A DNA stretch of 64,000 nt from contig NC_088789.1 of assembly GCF_949628265.1 (NCBI RefSeq), forward strand, positions 1,984,001 to 2,048,000, given 5' to 3'. Position numbers and translations under genes: made by a program. Source of the stretch: Cloeon dipterum. Taxonomy: Eukaryota; Arthropoda; Insecta; Ephemeroptera; Baetidae. Of this stretch, positions 26,148 through 37,371 are shown piece by piece; positions within the stretch are counted from its first letter, which is position 1; the number at the start of each line of letters is the position of its first letter. Below the pieces are notes generated by a model, which ran no database searches, was not told the DNA's origin, and saw only the letters and a list, made by a program, of their open reading frames with translations.

Positions 26148-26463
26148 CACAATCAACCCTTTAACCATTCCTATTAATGAAATTTGAAAAAAATCAAAGT
26201 GCAGAAGATTGCAAAAAAAATAGGGAATATTTAACTTTTTCAGTTAATGTTTGGAATAGTGTTGAAGGGGTGGTTAGGGGGAGGGTTGAAGGGACGTCTG
26301 AATTGGGACCCAGCCATTCCACTGAAAACGGTGACAAAGAAATCATCATTTTTATTCCCTTTTTGCATGAAAAATTTCCTTATAAATTAAAACCATGGCG
26401 AAAATTTCCACTAGCAAAAGCCAAATAATGCACTTAACTACAGATTTTGAGTCAATTTAGTCG
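26148..26463 (+). repeat. Dispersed repeat Rep3, copy 2
   Basis: Opposite orientation to the copy at 14343-14672, with long near-identical blocks around GGGGTGGTTAGGGGGAGGGT and GAAAACGGTGACAAAG. Non-coding. Confidence 0.7.
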
Positions 26464-28049
26464 GTTTTATTTTGGTGCAAATGAGCTGATTGGATGGTCC
26501 CTCAAACAGAAGCTCAGAAAAAAATAAATTCTAAATTTCACAGCCCTTGAGTGCTGCTGCAACGTGCAACTTCTTTTTACGGTACCATTGCATTGGTTGA
26601 GGGTGGAATAATTTCCTTGTTTTGCAGATTATAATAAGCTGCGTTATCAATATGGCAAATAAATATGATCAATCGATTCCAAGTTCATTCAACCATACGA
26701 CCATGCAACAATGGACCGCTCTCTGCGCGGAATGAAAAACAGAGGACGAGCAAAACACTCACACGCACAATAGGAGCAGTCAGCGCGCCCTTGAATCACG
26801 TGTCATCCACTTCTCAGCTTTCTTTTCTCTTCTGCTTGTCTGATCCGGTCAACCCTAAAGGGCATTTTGCTCTTGAAATGTGCGCGTAAAGCTGGCCTCG
26901 CAGCGCAAGCCACTTTTTTAGATCGGAAAAATTGTTTCTTCTTCTTTTATCAAACAAAGTCTCTTAACTTCACGACCCACGCACCGCTGAAAGCAAAATA
27001 TTTGTTTGATCGGCGCACAACTGAATTAGTTTTCCTTTGAACGGCTTTAAACTTTGATTAGAGCAAAATGTTGCAAAATAAAATGTACGTTGGGGTAATG
27101 GAATAAAAATATCTCTGCCTTGCACACACAGACTTTGGAATAAATCGCCAGAGCGTTAAATTGCTCTCTTTGCAGCTGGCTGGGGGCGAATTTATTTTTA
27201 GCACAAATCCTTGAGCATTTCCCGGAAAAGCTGCTGTGTCGTAGTAGAACCTTTTGACTTCCCCTATTAGAAATAAATCAATATCAAACAATGAGACGAG
27301 ATAATTGTTTATCCTAACCATAGCGCATATGATCTAATTATCGAAAACTTTTTTGTTTAGCTCTTTGAAAGAACCTCTTACCCGGTAAAAGCACTTTCAT
27401 TTCTTTCCAAATGAATTTATGTCTGTTTTGCAATGGTGCTGGAAAAGTGCCATCAAATAAGGCCATAATTCTTTTTCCAACAATGTAATTGCTTAAATTC
27501 GCACTCTAAGCCTGCGAACATTTCCTTTTTCCCCCAAAAAGCCCGGGGCGTGCTAAATTTAATCCATGCAGAGAGCCACTTTTGGCTGCAGCGCGCGCGA
27601 GGCAGCATACACCTTATGCTTTCATCGCGTTGTCACAACGGTCGTCGTATTTACCCCCAAAGCAAGTCGCAGAGATAACACCACGAGAGGAAATTACACG
27701 GATGTATATTAGAGGGAGGCTTTTGCGGAAACCCGAATGACATTTTGTCACAAAATACAGGCCAACGAGAAAAACACGTCTGGCCTGAAGCCAAAAAATA
27801 AGCAAAAATGGAAAAACTTTCTCAGAATTTTAGACGAAAAGAGGTGTAGCAATAAAAAGAAATATATTTTTCTCTTCTATATTAATTTACATCCAGAAGG
27901 GCAAACCAAATTGCTATTTTTATTTTTGCTTCTGGCCTGTGTAGAGAAAATATCTTGTTACGTAAAAAATACCATTTGCGGCTTCTGACTACAACGAAAG
28001 TATATTTTTCTAGATTTATCCAGGTTTCCCACCAGGATTGCTTTGCATG

Positions 28050-28390
28050 AAAGAAAAAATACATGAATCTGGACGAGTAGCTTGTGCCCTTTGAGCCATT
28101 CGGGCCTCCAGACGGACGCTTCGCGCCAGCACTTCGGGCAACTGTTCGCCGAGGCGACGAAATTGACCAAAAGACACAAATGTATGCGATGGCGCCGGCA
28201 AATCGTGAGACCTGAGGAAGGTGGTAAAAAATCGTCACCAAATGTGCTCGAAATTACTGAAAAAGCATTAAAAACCGGTCTGAGAGCGGATCTCAGGCTG
28301 CAGAGGGTCTTTAGGGTACCGCAGGTCAAAGCCCTGTTCAAGACGTGTCCGATGAGGTGCCGTGGTCGACGATTGGACTAGCGGCAGAAT
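28050..28390 (-). other. Unassigned segment with protein-like minus-strand frames
   Basis: This segment is richer in GC than its flanks. One minus-strand frame (about 28228-28016) reads SHTFVSFGQFRRLGEQLPEV and then an arginine/alanine-rich, coiled-coil-like run. Another (about 28382-28270) includes RLEQGFDLRYPKDPLQPEIR. The two are in different frames and could be neighbouring exons of a small gene divergent from the first Star-like gene, or a decayed one. I do not recognise a family, and no splice junction is convincing. Confidence 0.25.
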
Positions 28391-29016
28391 TTTAACAAAA
28401 ATAAAACCACGAGAACGTTACAAGTCAAGCAAAGTGAAAAATGGAACAAAATAATTTTAATAATAATGTATGAGCGCGAAAATACTGAAAATTGGTTTCC
28501 AGACCGGCGGCGGTCCTTCGCATGCGATTGAGTCGGTGAAAGCCTTAAATTTTGCTGCGTTTTGCGAATTTTCGATTGGTCACGATACCCTTACAGAGAA
28601 AGTGCAAAAAATCACGTTTTTCAAACTTCGACACAACATAATTTTCCGCCAAAATTCGCGACTTTGCCGATTTTTTTTACACGAAAAGCTAGGGGACGGG
28701 TTTAATCAAAGGACCTGATGAAAAAAGCCGGTAGGCTTTTGATGAGCTCTTGGGTCCCAAACAGATTGCCGCCTTCGGCTGCTTCAAAGGAACGAAAAGT
28801 CGCCAGTCGCCACACCAGCAGTATGAATTTTCGTGTATCTCAATTTAATTATTAAAGATATAATCACACACGTTGAATTTGGTGGAAAATGCACAACCGC
28901 GCGGTAAAAATTGTGTTGGAGTGTGCCCCATTTTTAAACAGGATGGAGGCCGACGTGCACGCGTTTCCTTTTTCCGTCGGGTTGCGTGTCGCACTCTCGA
29001 CAGTCACAGTGCAGCT

Positions 29017-32000
29017 ATGCAGAGGATGGCTTTGGCGCAGTTGCTGGCGAACGGAGTCTGCGTGGCCCTTTTAATGGGCCTCTACATAGCTCTTTCAAAC
29101 CTTAAAGACAATGTTGGCCGCCAAGAGAGCAATTTGCTGCGGGCCCGCAACCGGCTGGAGAGGCTGGAAGCGGTCTACTTGCAGAAAAGGCGGTCGGAGG
29201 CGGTCATGCAGTCACTCGAATCAAACGCCGGCTTCGGGGACGTCGTCGGTCTCGAAGGGCGCGTCAAGCGTCTCGAAATCCGCGTCGCGAACGCCCACGA
29301 GCTTCTTATCGGATTTATCTACACCCGAGCACCGCCAGGTATTGAAAACGCCGTGAATTACCATTCTCTCCTGATATTTTTTATGATATATATACGGAAT
29401 TTGATAGCGGTGCGCCACTATTACGTCTATCCCAGCAGCCTCGGTAAGCTTTGCACTCAGAGTCGAATTATTCATGTGGCTCGCAGTCGATGAATTGACG
29501 GCTCTGGACCAGGAGAGCGACAGGTTGACGCAACACATTAGGGAGAATCTATTCGTGTACCCTCCGCTGCCGATTCTGCAGACCACCCTTCTGGCCAGGG
29601 ACACGTCCCGTGGGGAAGTGGGTGCAGTGCTGCGGCATATTTTCCGTGATAAGGTAATTGCAGCCTACATATTCTGTCACGACAGGCAAACAAAACAAAC
29701 CAGCTCTGCAAAAGGAATTCGCACGTTTTGCATTAGGAGGAGCCTAATTAGCTCAACAAAAACGTGAGGAGAATAGGAAGAAAATGGTTTTCTATAATAC
29801 AAAGTGAGCTTTGTGCAAAAATATGGTTTACACAGATTCTTTGTGAAATTATAGAAAATGCAATATGGAGTTTTGGATCTTAGGTCAACAAATTAATGGT
29901 TTTATTAGGGGTCTCAGCCAGCCGGCAAATTTTTGGTCACGTGGGCCGCCACCGGTGTAAAATGGGCAAATATTAAAAAGAGCAGGAGAAAATATCTTGC
30001 GTTAAACTCTATTAAACTTCAAGTTTAAAACATTGTCAGCCGCCGCCTTAAATCTCGCGGCTGAGACCTCTAGGCTAAATATATTCTAAATATTAGTTTG
30101 CAGCTGCTTCAGCTCCTCAGGCCTCATTAACAGTAATTTATATTTGCAAAACAAATAAACCACCTATACAGAAGCCTGCAGATGTTTTTAAATTACTGGA
30201 CGTTGAAATCAATTGCACTTGAGCACTTGAGTGAGCGTAAATAAAAAAGACACCAATGAAAAAATTAGCCTTTTTGTTAATTAAAAAACTGGGTATGTTT
30301 TGAGTATTTTGCGTGGGTGGATGAATGTTACATATCGTTTCATTCATATGAATTCAAGATTTTCCCGGTAAAAAGGAAAGGCCAACTTCTAGTTAAGACA
30401 CCCACGCTGCGGTTGAAGTCGCGTGTCATTATTTGCTATTAATTATATTGAAAAAGTTTTCATACTCTTAAAAGCCTCATTATAAAAGTCTAATTTATCA
30501 TACAAAAGCAACCCATTCCATTTTGCGCCTAAATAACATCCATTCAGAATCTATTTTTGAACTTCAAAATATACGTCTGTTGAACATTATCAATGAAACC
30601 TCAAATTGGAAAATATTGCATTTCATTTGCCATAAAATCTTATTTGAATGAGCAGCAGTTTTTTCCATCTATTAGATATATTAGAAAAAGTGATGGAATA
30701 TTAGTTTTCAGCTGCTTCGGTTCTTTTGGCCTCATTAACAGTAATTATTTATATTTGAAAAACAAATATAACATCTACAGAAGCCTGCAGAAGTTTCTAA
30801 ATCACTGGACGTTGAAATCAATTGCACTTGAGCACTTGAGTGAGCGTAAATAAAAAAGATCCCAGTGAACAAATTCTGTTGAACCCCAACCACTCACCTC
30901 TCCTACGAAAATCACAAGCCCAAATTTACATCCCTCTTTAAAGTAGTGATTCCAAAAGAAGATAAGTCTTGCAATTCATATTACTGCCAATTTTTCACCA
31001 GAAAAACGGCCTTTTCATCGAGTGTGGCGCCCTCGACGGGCTGACCATGTCAAACACATTTTATTTTGAGCGTCTGTTGGGCTGGACAGGAGTTCTTATC
31101 GAGCCGGAGCCAAACAGCTTTAATGAGCTACTGCAGAGAAAGAGGAATGTCTTGTCAATACCGACTTGCCTCAGCAGATCAAGACATCCCCAATTAGTAA
31201 ACTTTCGATTGGAACGAACTGCGCCTATATTTTTTCGCCATTTTTCACGCAGGTCCCATTCACTTTTGGCTGGCACGCGTACTCCCGAATTGACACGCTG
31301 ACGCCGATGAGCGAGCACACAAACAACGTTCTGTGCATGCCGTTCTTTGCGATTTTGAAGGCCATTAACCGCACGGACATCGACCTGTTCAGCTTGGATA
31401 TTGAAGGACACGAGCTAGACGTTCTGAGGACCATCCCATGGGAAGAAGTTGACATAAAAGTATAAAAACAATTTTTTTATCTTTCTAATAAGAGTCCAAA
31501 TCGTGCAAATTTACGCTGTTATTAACCATTTATTTGAATTTTTATTTGATTTTAAATCTCAAAGAAGAAAACAAGTATATAAACGTCAATTTTAGATAAC
31601 ATAAAATATATGATATTCTTAATATGGGCAACGGAAATTGCCTCATTTTGCTATATATTATTTTTTAAATTCTGCTAAAAAGTAAATTTCCATTTTCTCA
31701 TAAAATATTTTGTATATTTGAAGCAAATATTAAGCCAAGAAAATGGATTTCATACTTTAAACTAGTTCGAAAGCAATTTCTTCTAAACATGTAATGGTAA
31801 AAAGTTTGAAAATAGTGATTTTCTGAATAATTTGTAAGTTTAATGTTTTCTAATTTAATTATAAATTAAAAAAACACTTCAACTAGCATTTTACAATCTA
31901 ACGATGAATAATTTGGAGGTCGTATTTTCTCTTTTATATGTAAAACGTTGAGCAAACGAATTAAATTGCGCTCTTTTAGGTCCTTATTGTGGAGCATTTT

Positions 32001-32153
32001 AACATCGCTGAGGGACAACAGGCACTCGAGGACTTCATGACGAGCAAGGGTTACGCTGTTTTCCCCAGCACTGCAGAGGAACGAATGAAAGGGCAGTGGG
32101 CGGAATTTGATGACATTTTTGTCAAAAAGGACGTCGGACTGAATGAGAGTTAA
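29017..32153 (+). CDS. Star-like type II membrane protein, FkbM-type methyltransferase fold (copy 1)
   Basis: Six exons: 29017-29338, 29408-29443, 29487-29653, 31002-31196, 31253-31459 and 31980-32153 (phases 1,1,0,0,0), giving 366 aa. A transmembrane segment at about residues 5-26 has a charged coiled-coil-like stalk after it (about 30-100), then a 12-codon micro-exon reading VRHYYVYPSSL. The C-terminal domain has the FkbM/Star signature: FIECGALDG (residues 180-188), GWTGVLIEPEP (202-212), FSLDIEGHELDVL (286-298), and a terminal strand ending IFVKK. Drosophila Star, the best-known relative, escorts EGF-receptor ligands through the secretory pathway; enzyme activity is unproven. The start M29017 gives the shortest N-terminus before the TM; in-frame ATGs upstream exist. 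Intron 3 (1.35 kb) contains repeats. AATAAA at 32253-32258 is a likely poly(A) signal. Confidence 0.83.
30093..30860 (+). repeat. Tandem repeat structure in intron 3 of Star-like copy 1
   Basis: A roughly 160-bp unit occurs at 30093-30250 and again at 30701-30860 in the same orientation (shared GCCTCATTAACAGTAATT, AGAAGCCTGCAGA and GACGTTGAAATCAATTGCAC). Between them lies Rep4 copy 2 (30278-30675). The order suggests a tandem duplication with a period of about 607 bp whose first Rep4 part has been lost or diverged. Confidence 0.65.
30278..30675 (+). repeat. Dispersed repeat Rep4, copy 2
   Basis: Direct copy of 25503-25876; see that entry for shared blocks. It lies inside intron 3 of the first Star-like gene. 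Confidence 0.7.
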
Positions 32154-35100
32154 AGCAACAAAAACCACGCGTGTGCACGAATCATCATTAATGCAGGAGA
32201 CCCGCCGGTGTTGGTGCCGCGTTCGCAGTTCACATACATGTGTGTGTCGGCAAATAAACTAACTTGCCAGCGCACAATGAGAAATTATATTAGCGAAACG
32301 AACAAGCGCCTGCCGAGAGTGCTTTCGCAGCCGGTGAGGCATGCGTGCCACGCCGGTTGCCTCACACTCGGCTATAGGACTGCTTTTTTATAGCGGAATC
32401 TGCACCCGCCGTCATTCTTGGACGATAGTGCTACAAACTAAATAGTCCCTATATATTATATATTCAGAGACACGCGTAGCTGAGCAACGCGCTTTCGCCC
32501 TGTGCAGATCCATGTCCCTATATTTTTTCCCATGTTAAATGAGTTTTCTTGACAAAATTGCTAAAGCCACTGCGTCTCAATTGGCGTCAAACGAAAGCGC
32601 ATGAGTTGATCTACAACATAAGTCGAAACCATGACCGCGGGAAATAAAACGATCGAGAAATTCGCGTTCGAAAAGTTTCTGGGAAGAAAGCTACAGCTGG
32701 AGCAGGCAACAGTAGAGACATCTAGTGAGATCAGATGCAGTCCGAGCAGTCACGTGACTCAATCCCTCTATCTCATTGGCCGAGAGCAGGCACGCACTGC
32801 TAGGAGGGAGTATGGAAAGGAGCCAGCAAAATACTCTTGGCCAATGAGATGGCGGGATTGAGTCACGTGACTGCTCGGACTATGTGTGCTTCACTGCTCT
32901 TGCTGTGCATGCGCAGATATCTCTACTGAAACCTGCTCCAGCTGTTTCGATCGCGAATTTCTCGGTTGTTTTATTTCCTGCGGTCATGGTTTCGACTTAT
33001 GTTGTAAATCAACTCGTGCGCTTTCGTTCGAAACAAATTGAGACGCGGATGGCTTTAGTAATTTTGACACAGAGCCGCAAACGAAATCTCATTTTAACAC
33101 AGGGATCTGCGCGGGGCGAATGCGCGTCGGTCCGCTAATCCGCGCGACTCTGAATATAAGAACTCTAATACTGCGAACGTGTGCGCTCGGTTGCGATTGA
33201 ACAATGAACATTAATTTCAGCGTTTATCTCCGTGCAGATGTGATATCTGCGAGTTTAAAAATAAAAAATACTACTCTGGCGGGCAAAAAAGTGTTTGAAG
33301 CAGACAGGCGACCTAACTCTCTTGTTCCAGAGGGCAGCGACTGCCATGGACGTTGCCGGCTAGCTGTAATTGACCGAAATGAAATCACGACTGACAGCTT
33401 TCCACGAGATGGGTTTTGCTGCTAGCGGCCAAACGTTAACTTGAAGAGTTGTGAAGGTTCCACGCGCGCTCGGCTTTAATTCCGCTCCTGTTCTTCTCTT
33501 CGGAAATCTAATAACACGCAAATTGCGGAAATTCACCGCACAGTTGAGCCTTGCCGCAGCAGTCAGCAGTGCTCGGCATGAATATTTTAACCATGCGCGC
33601 ACCGTCAAAAAAACCGGCCCCCGCGTGTCTAGCAACATCTTTTCATATTCATGAAACGACAGCGCAAGAGGACAAATTTAGCCATTTATTTCCCATCACA
33701 AGATGGGTTATGCAATAGAAATTTAGCAATTTCTCTTTAAATAATGCAGATTTTCTTCCAAAAAAACATATCAAAATTACAGAGCAAAATTAGTGTCAAA
33801 CAGTCTGACTTAAAACCTTAAAATATAACTTTTTATTCAATAATTTCTTTTTTTCCTCAAAGTTTCTGTCAGGGTTTTAAAAATAGATAGACCAATCAAT
33901 CAAAAAACTTAACAATGTAGAGCTAAAAACTGCCAGGGTAGCCTGAGTCGATTTAAAGGAAGCAATTTTTTGGCATATCTTGAAAGTCATGATAAAAATT
34001 CCACATTTTACGTTTGACTATCTTGAAAACAAGAAAGTGTATCAATATCTAAAAATTTTGCATGCTTATGATCATGCAACATTTTCCTCGTTCTCAAAGA
34101 AAAATAAAAAAGCATCTTCTGGCTATTCCAATTGTTAAGTTTAAAAATTTATTTGTTGAAAAATTAACCCTTTATATTAAGTATATTTACTAAACTGCAC
34201 TCAAAAGAAAGTTTGTTGACATTAAAGCCTTGGGGGGAATCAACGGTCAAACCATCTTGTATTATTTGAATGATTTTCAATCATGTAAAATTGTAACAAA
34301 GGAGAAATTTTATTTTAATCTTTCACTCTCAAGTTTGTCCCTTTTATATTCTGTAATTTTTTAAATCTCTTATTATTGATTAGAATGTTATGTACAAATT
34401 ATAGAACTTTGTCCGGCATTTTTTAAACCCTCTCAAATTACTTGAAGATCAGATAAAATTAATTAAGGTGAAACATCACATTAATTATATGCGATTAAAG
34501 CAGTTAAACAATCGTAAAATGATAATGAAATGACATAATTGACACAGCCATCCTTTTTACGACTGTAATTTTAAGAGTCAATTAAAAAATTCAGATCCAC
34601 CCATAAATTATAGGTAGTAAAACCTTAAAAAATTTGTGATGAATGTTTAAAAACTCATGGTGCGCGTGGCAGCACTCTCGCAGCTTTTAGAAATAATGGA
34701 GGCCCACATTCACATCCTTGTTCATGAATATTAAACGCATTAATTCGATTAAACTCCTCGTTATAAAAGCAATCAGCTTTTTGACATTAGAGTTGCAATG
34801 GTAATTCCCTGCGAAAACTCGACAAAGAATTTTCGCTAGAAATGTAAAGCGCAGGTGATAAAATTTTAATGGCGACACGACACCACTGCAGGGAAGATAA
34901 TTTACAAACTTTTCGTTGTGATTTAACCCCTGCAAGAAGGCTTAATTTGCATAAAATTAATCATAAATTGTCTCTGTAATTCACAAATTTATAAATTTTA
35001 GCCCAAGAATCTGCAAAGTTTAATTCAGATAAATTTTATTTTATCTTAAAATGGGTACAATAAATATTTGAATGGATGTAAAAACTTTAATATTGCTATA

Positions 35101-35415
35101 TTTATACTCTCTTGAAATCAAAAGAAGGAGAAACAAAGTTTTATTTTTATTTTAATACATATCATATCAAGTTAATTGTATAACAGACTTCCACATACGT
35201 CAATTTACGAGAGTCAAACTTCACATGATTTAAAACTTAAATAAGCAACAATTAAGTCCAACAGGGACACGCAATGACGCCACGGCAGCGATGTTTAATT
35301 TTGTCAGAGCACCGCTGTAGTGATAATAACCCCCACAGGAAACTTTACCTCCGCGCCTATACACTGAAGCAAACACAAAGCATTTCGCGTGGTAGTTTCT
35401 TCCTGAATGGAAATA
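32154..35415. other. Spacer between Star-like copies 1 and 2
   Basis: Contains the 3' UTR and poly(A) signal of copy 1 (AATAAA 32253-32258) and a palindromic element (32463-33154). From 33155 to about 35270 it is AT-rich DNA with no supported gene. A CpG-rich shoulder at 33300-33660 has no exon I can support. Confidence 0.55.
32463..33154. mobile_element. Palindromic MITE-like element, 692 bp, TATA target duplication
   Basis: The ends TTCAGAG and CTCTGAA are flanked on both sides by TATA (32459-32462 and 33155-33158). The arms (about 330 bp each) are imperfectly inverted across the whole element. Mirrored blocks include AACATAAGTCGAAACCATGA, GAGAAATTCGCG, GTCCGAGCAGTCACGTGACT and CTCATTGGCC. 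The centre lies near 32790-32830. There is no transposase ORF. The TA/TATA duplication suits Tc1/mariner- or PIF-like mobilisation, but the superfamily is not determined. Confidence 0.75.
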
Positions 35416-36662
35416 ATGACGGTCGTGTTGTTAACTATGTTGCGGCACAAGACGTTGTGGCTTCTCGTCGCGCTTGCTTGCTTTGTTGTTACCGTACAAT
35501 TGTGTTTGTGGATTTTCTTGATGCAGGTGCAGCTAGGCTTAATGAGTGCTGAAATTAGGGATCTCAGCTCAAACGTTCACCAGAGTAATGACTTTGTTCG
35601 GGATTACATGCACGCTTATGCAAGTTCACCAATAGATGATGATGGTTAGCTCTCTCTCATTTAAATAATTCATATTTTTACCATGAATTTCCATTTCAGT
35701 CAGATTTTTCTACACGTATCCGAAGTCTGAAGGTATACATTATTAGCGTTTCAAAATTATATCACGCAACAGTGCCAATATTTATTTTGCAGTTAAGAGT
35801 CTGAATAATCTTTCTCAAGAAGACCCACTGTTGATAAAACACATTAAAAAATATCTGCTCATTCGACCACCAAAGCATTTTAAACCAAGAATTTTTGATG
35901 ACGAATCCAAGGGGCAAGGCAAAAGAATAAGTGAACTGTTCAAACGTAAAGTAGATTTAATATCATTGTGAAAATACAACCGCATGCAAAATAAAAGCTT
36001 AAATGCGCAGACAGGGGGAATTTTCGTGGAATACGGTGCCGCAAATGGCCATTATGAATCAAACACGCTCTTCTTGGAGATGCGTTACAACTGGACGGGA
36101 CTTTTGATTGTACCCAACCCCTACAATTTTGGCCTGCGTTATAGAAGGCATCGCAACGCCTGGCTTTTGCCAGTGTGCATAAGCCTGAAAAAGAGCCCAA
36201 TGATGGTATATTCGTTCTGTTTAATGTGTTAACGGTATTAAATTGAGACAAAATAAAGGCCAAGTTTAATTTAGAGAGAGTATCGCCAGATGTAAACGTG
36301 CACTGTATGCCACTGTATTCAATCCTGAAAGCTTTCAATGCGACCAGCATCGACTTTTTTAGCTTGGACGCTCAGGGCAACGAGCTGGACGTTCTGAGAA
36401 CGCTGCCGTTTGATGGATTTGATATAAAGGTATTTTATTTAATCAATTTCGTACAGGAATGCTGATCAAACTCTATTTAAAATGATTTCCCGCATCCGCG
36501 CAGACTTTTTCCATAAATCTCTCCAACATCAACGGAAGCAAAGAGCACCTGCAACAGTTTATGACTTCAAAAGGTTACAATAAGCTACCGTCCACACCAG
36601 AATTAGAGAGGAATAATTCAAAATTGGCTCTTGAAGACTGTATTTTTGTCAAGAAAAAATAG
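35416..36662 (+). CDS. Star-like type II membrane protein (copy 2), degenerate cofactor site
   Basis: Six exons: 35416-35644, 35700-35732, 35793-35950, 36011-36205, 36259-36429 and 36504-36662 (phases 1,1,0,0,0; the fourth intron is only 53 bp), giving 314 aa. TM at about 13-35, a short stalk, micro-exon VRFFYTYPKSE, linker, then the FkbM-like domain. Close to copy 3 throughout, but several signature residues differ: FVEYGAANG (residues 145-153) instead of ECGA.DG, LLIVPNP (171-177) with V174 in place of the conserved Glu, and SLDAQGNEL (240-248) with Gln for the DxEG Glu. S-adenosylmethionine binding is therefore doubtful. Start 35416 is chosen because it aligns with copy 3 and has A at -3; ATG 35407 is 3 codons upstream. 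AATAAA at 36715-36720. Confidence 0.83.
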
Positions 36663-37371
36663 ACGGAATTGCAATGTTTAATAATGGCGGGTGATATCAT
36701 CATTAAGTCAACGAAATAAAATTTATCTTAGCCTAAAAAAATGTTGATAAATATTTTTATGTTGTATATTTACCAAAAAGTAGGTTTGTATACGAGAAGA
36801 GAAAGCTGCCCAAAATTTTTTGTTTGTTTCTGTAAAAGCGCTCGCCCACACAAACTGTTGATTTGTTTGCACATTGCAAAATTTTGGGTTGCAAAAGAAA
36901 GTTACCATATAATCGAGAGTTTATGGGCTAGCTTATTTAAAACCGTTTGGTTCATTGATAATGAAGCGTGTCTTTTTCCTCAGATAATTTTTTGCTTTGA
37001 CACAGTCAATCGAAGAGTGATATAAATATAAAATTGAGAAGAGCTAAAAATTTTAGGAAATTATTGATTAAATAGGCGCAAATGTTTATTAAGCTCCATT
37101 TCATTTTATTCTCTGCCATATCTTAAAATGTGTATCCACCTCAACTTATATTGTCGCCGTCCGTGCATCCATGAAGACACTTTCCTTTTAAATACACCCA
37201 AGAATAAAAACTGAAAAGCGTGAGATAAAATTTAACAGCAACACGCCAGCATGCCGTGCCGCGCGGTGACATTAAATTTTATCAAAATAAGAGATAACAA
37301 CCCCAGAAATAAATTTACCTCCAAGCAAACACAAAGCATTCAATGCAGCAGTCCCTCTCTGGACGGAAATA
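36663..37371. other. Spacer between Star-like copies 2 and 3
   Basis: About 700 bp holding the copy-2 3' UTR with AATAAA at 36715-36720 and the 5' region of copy 3. The leader just upstream of both start codons is itself similar (CAAACACAAAGCATT shared at about 35370 and 37326), so the duplication included the 5' UTR. Confidence 0.6.

Larger units (their letters stand above)
25241..28049. other. Spacer with dispersed repeats
   Basis: No supported gene. It contains Rep4 copy 1 (25503-25876) and Rep3 copy 2 (26148-26463). The remainder is AT-rich with short uninformative frames. Confidence 0.55.
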
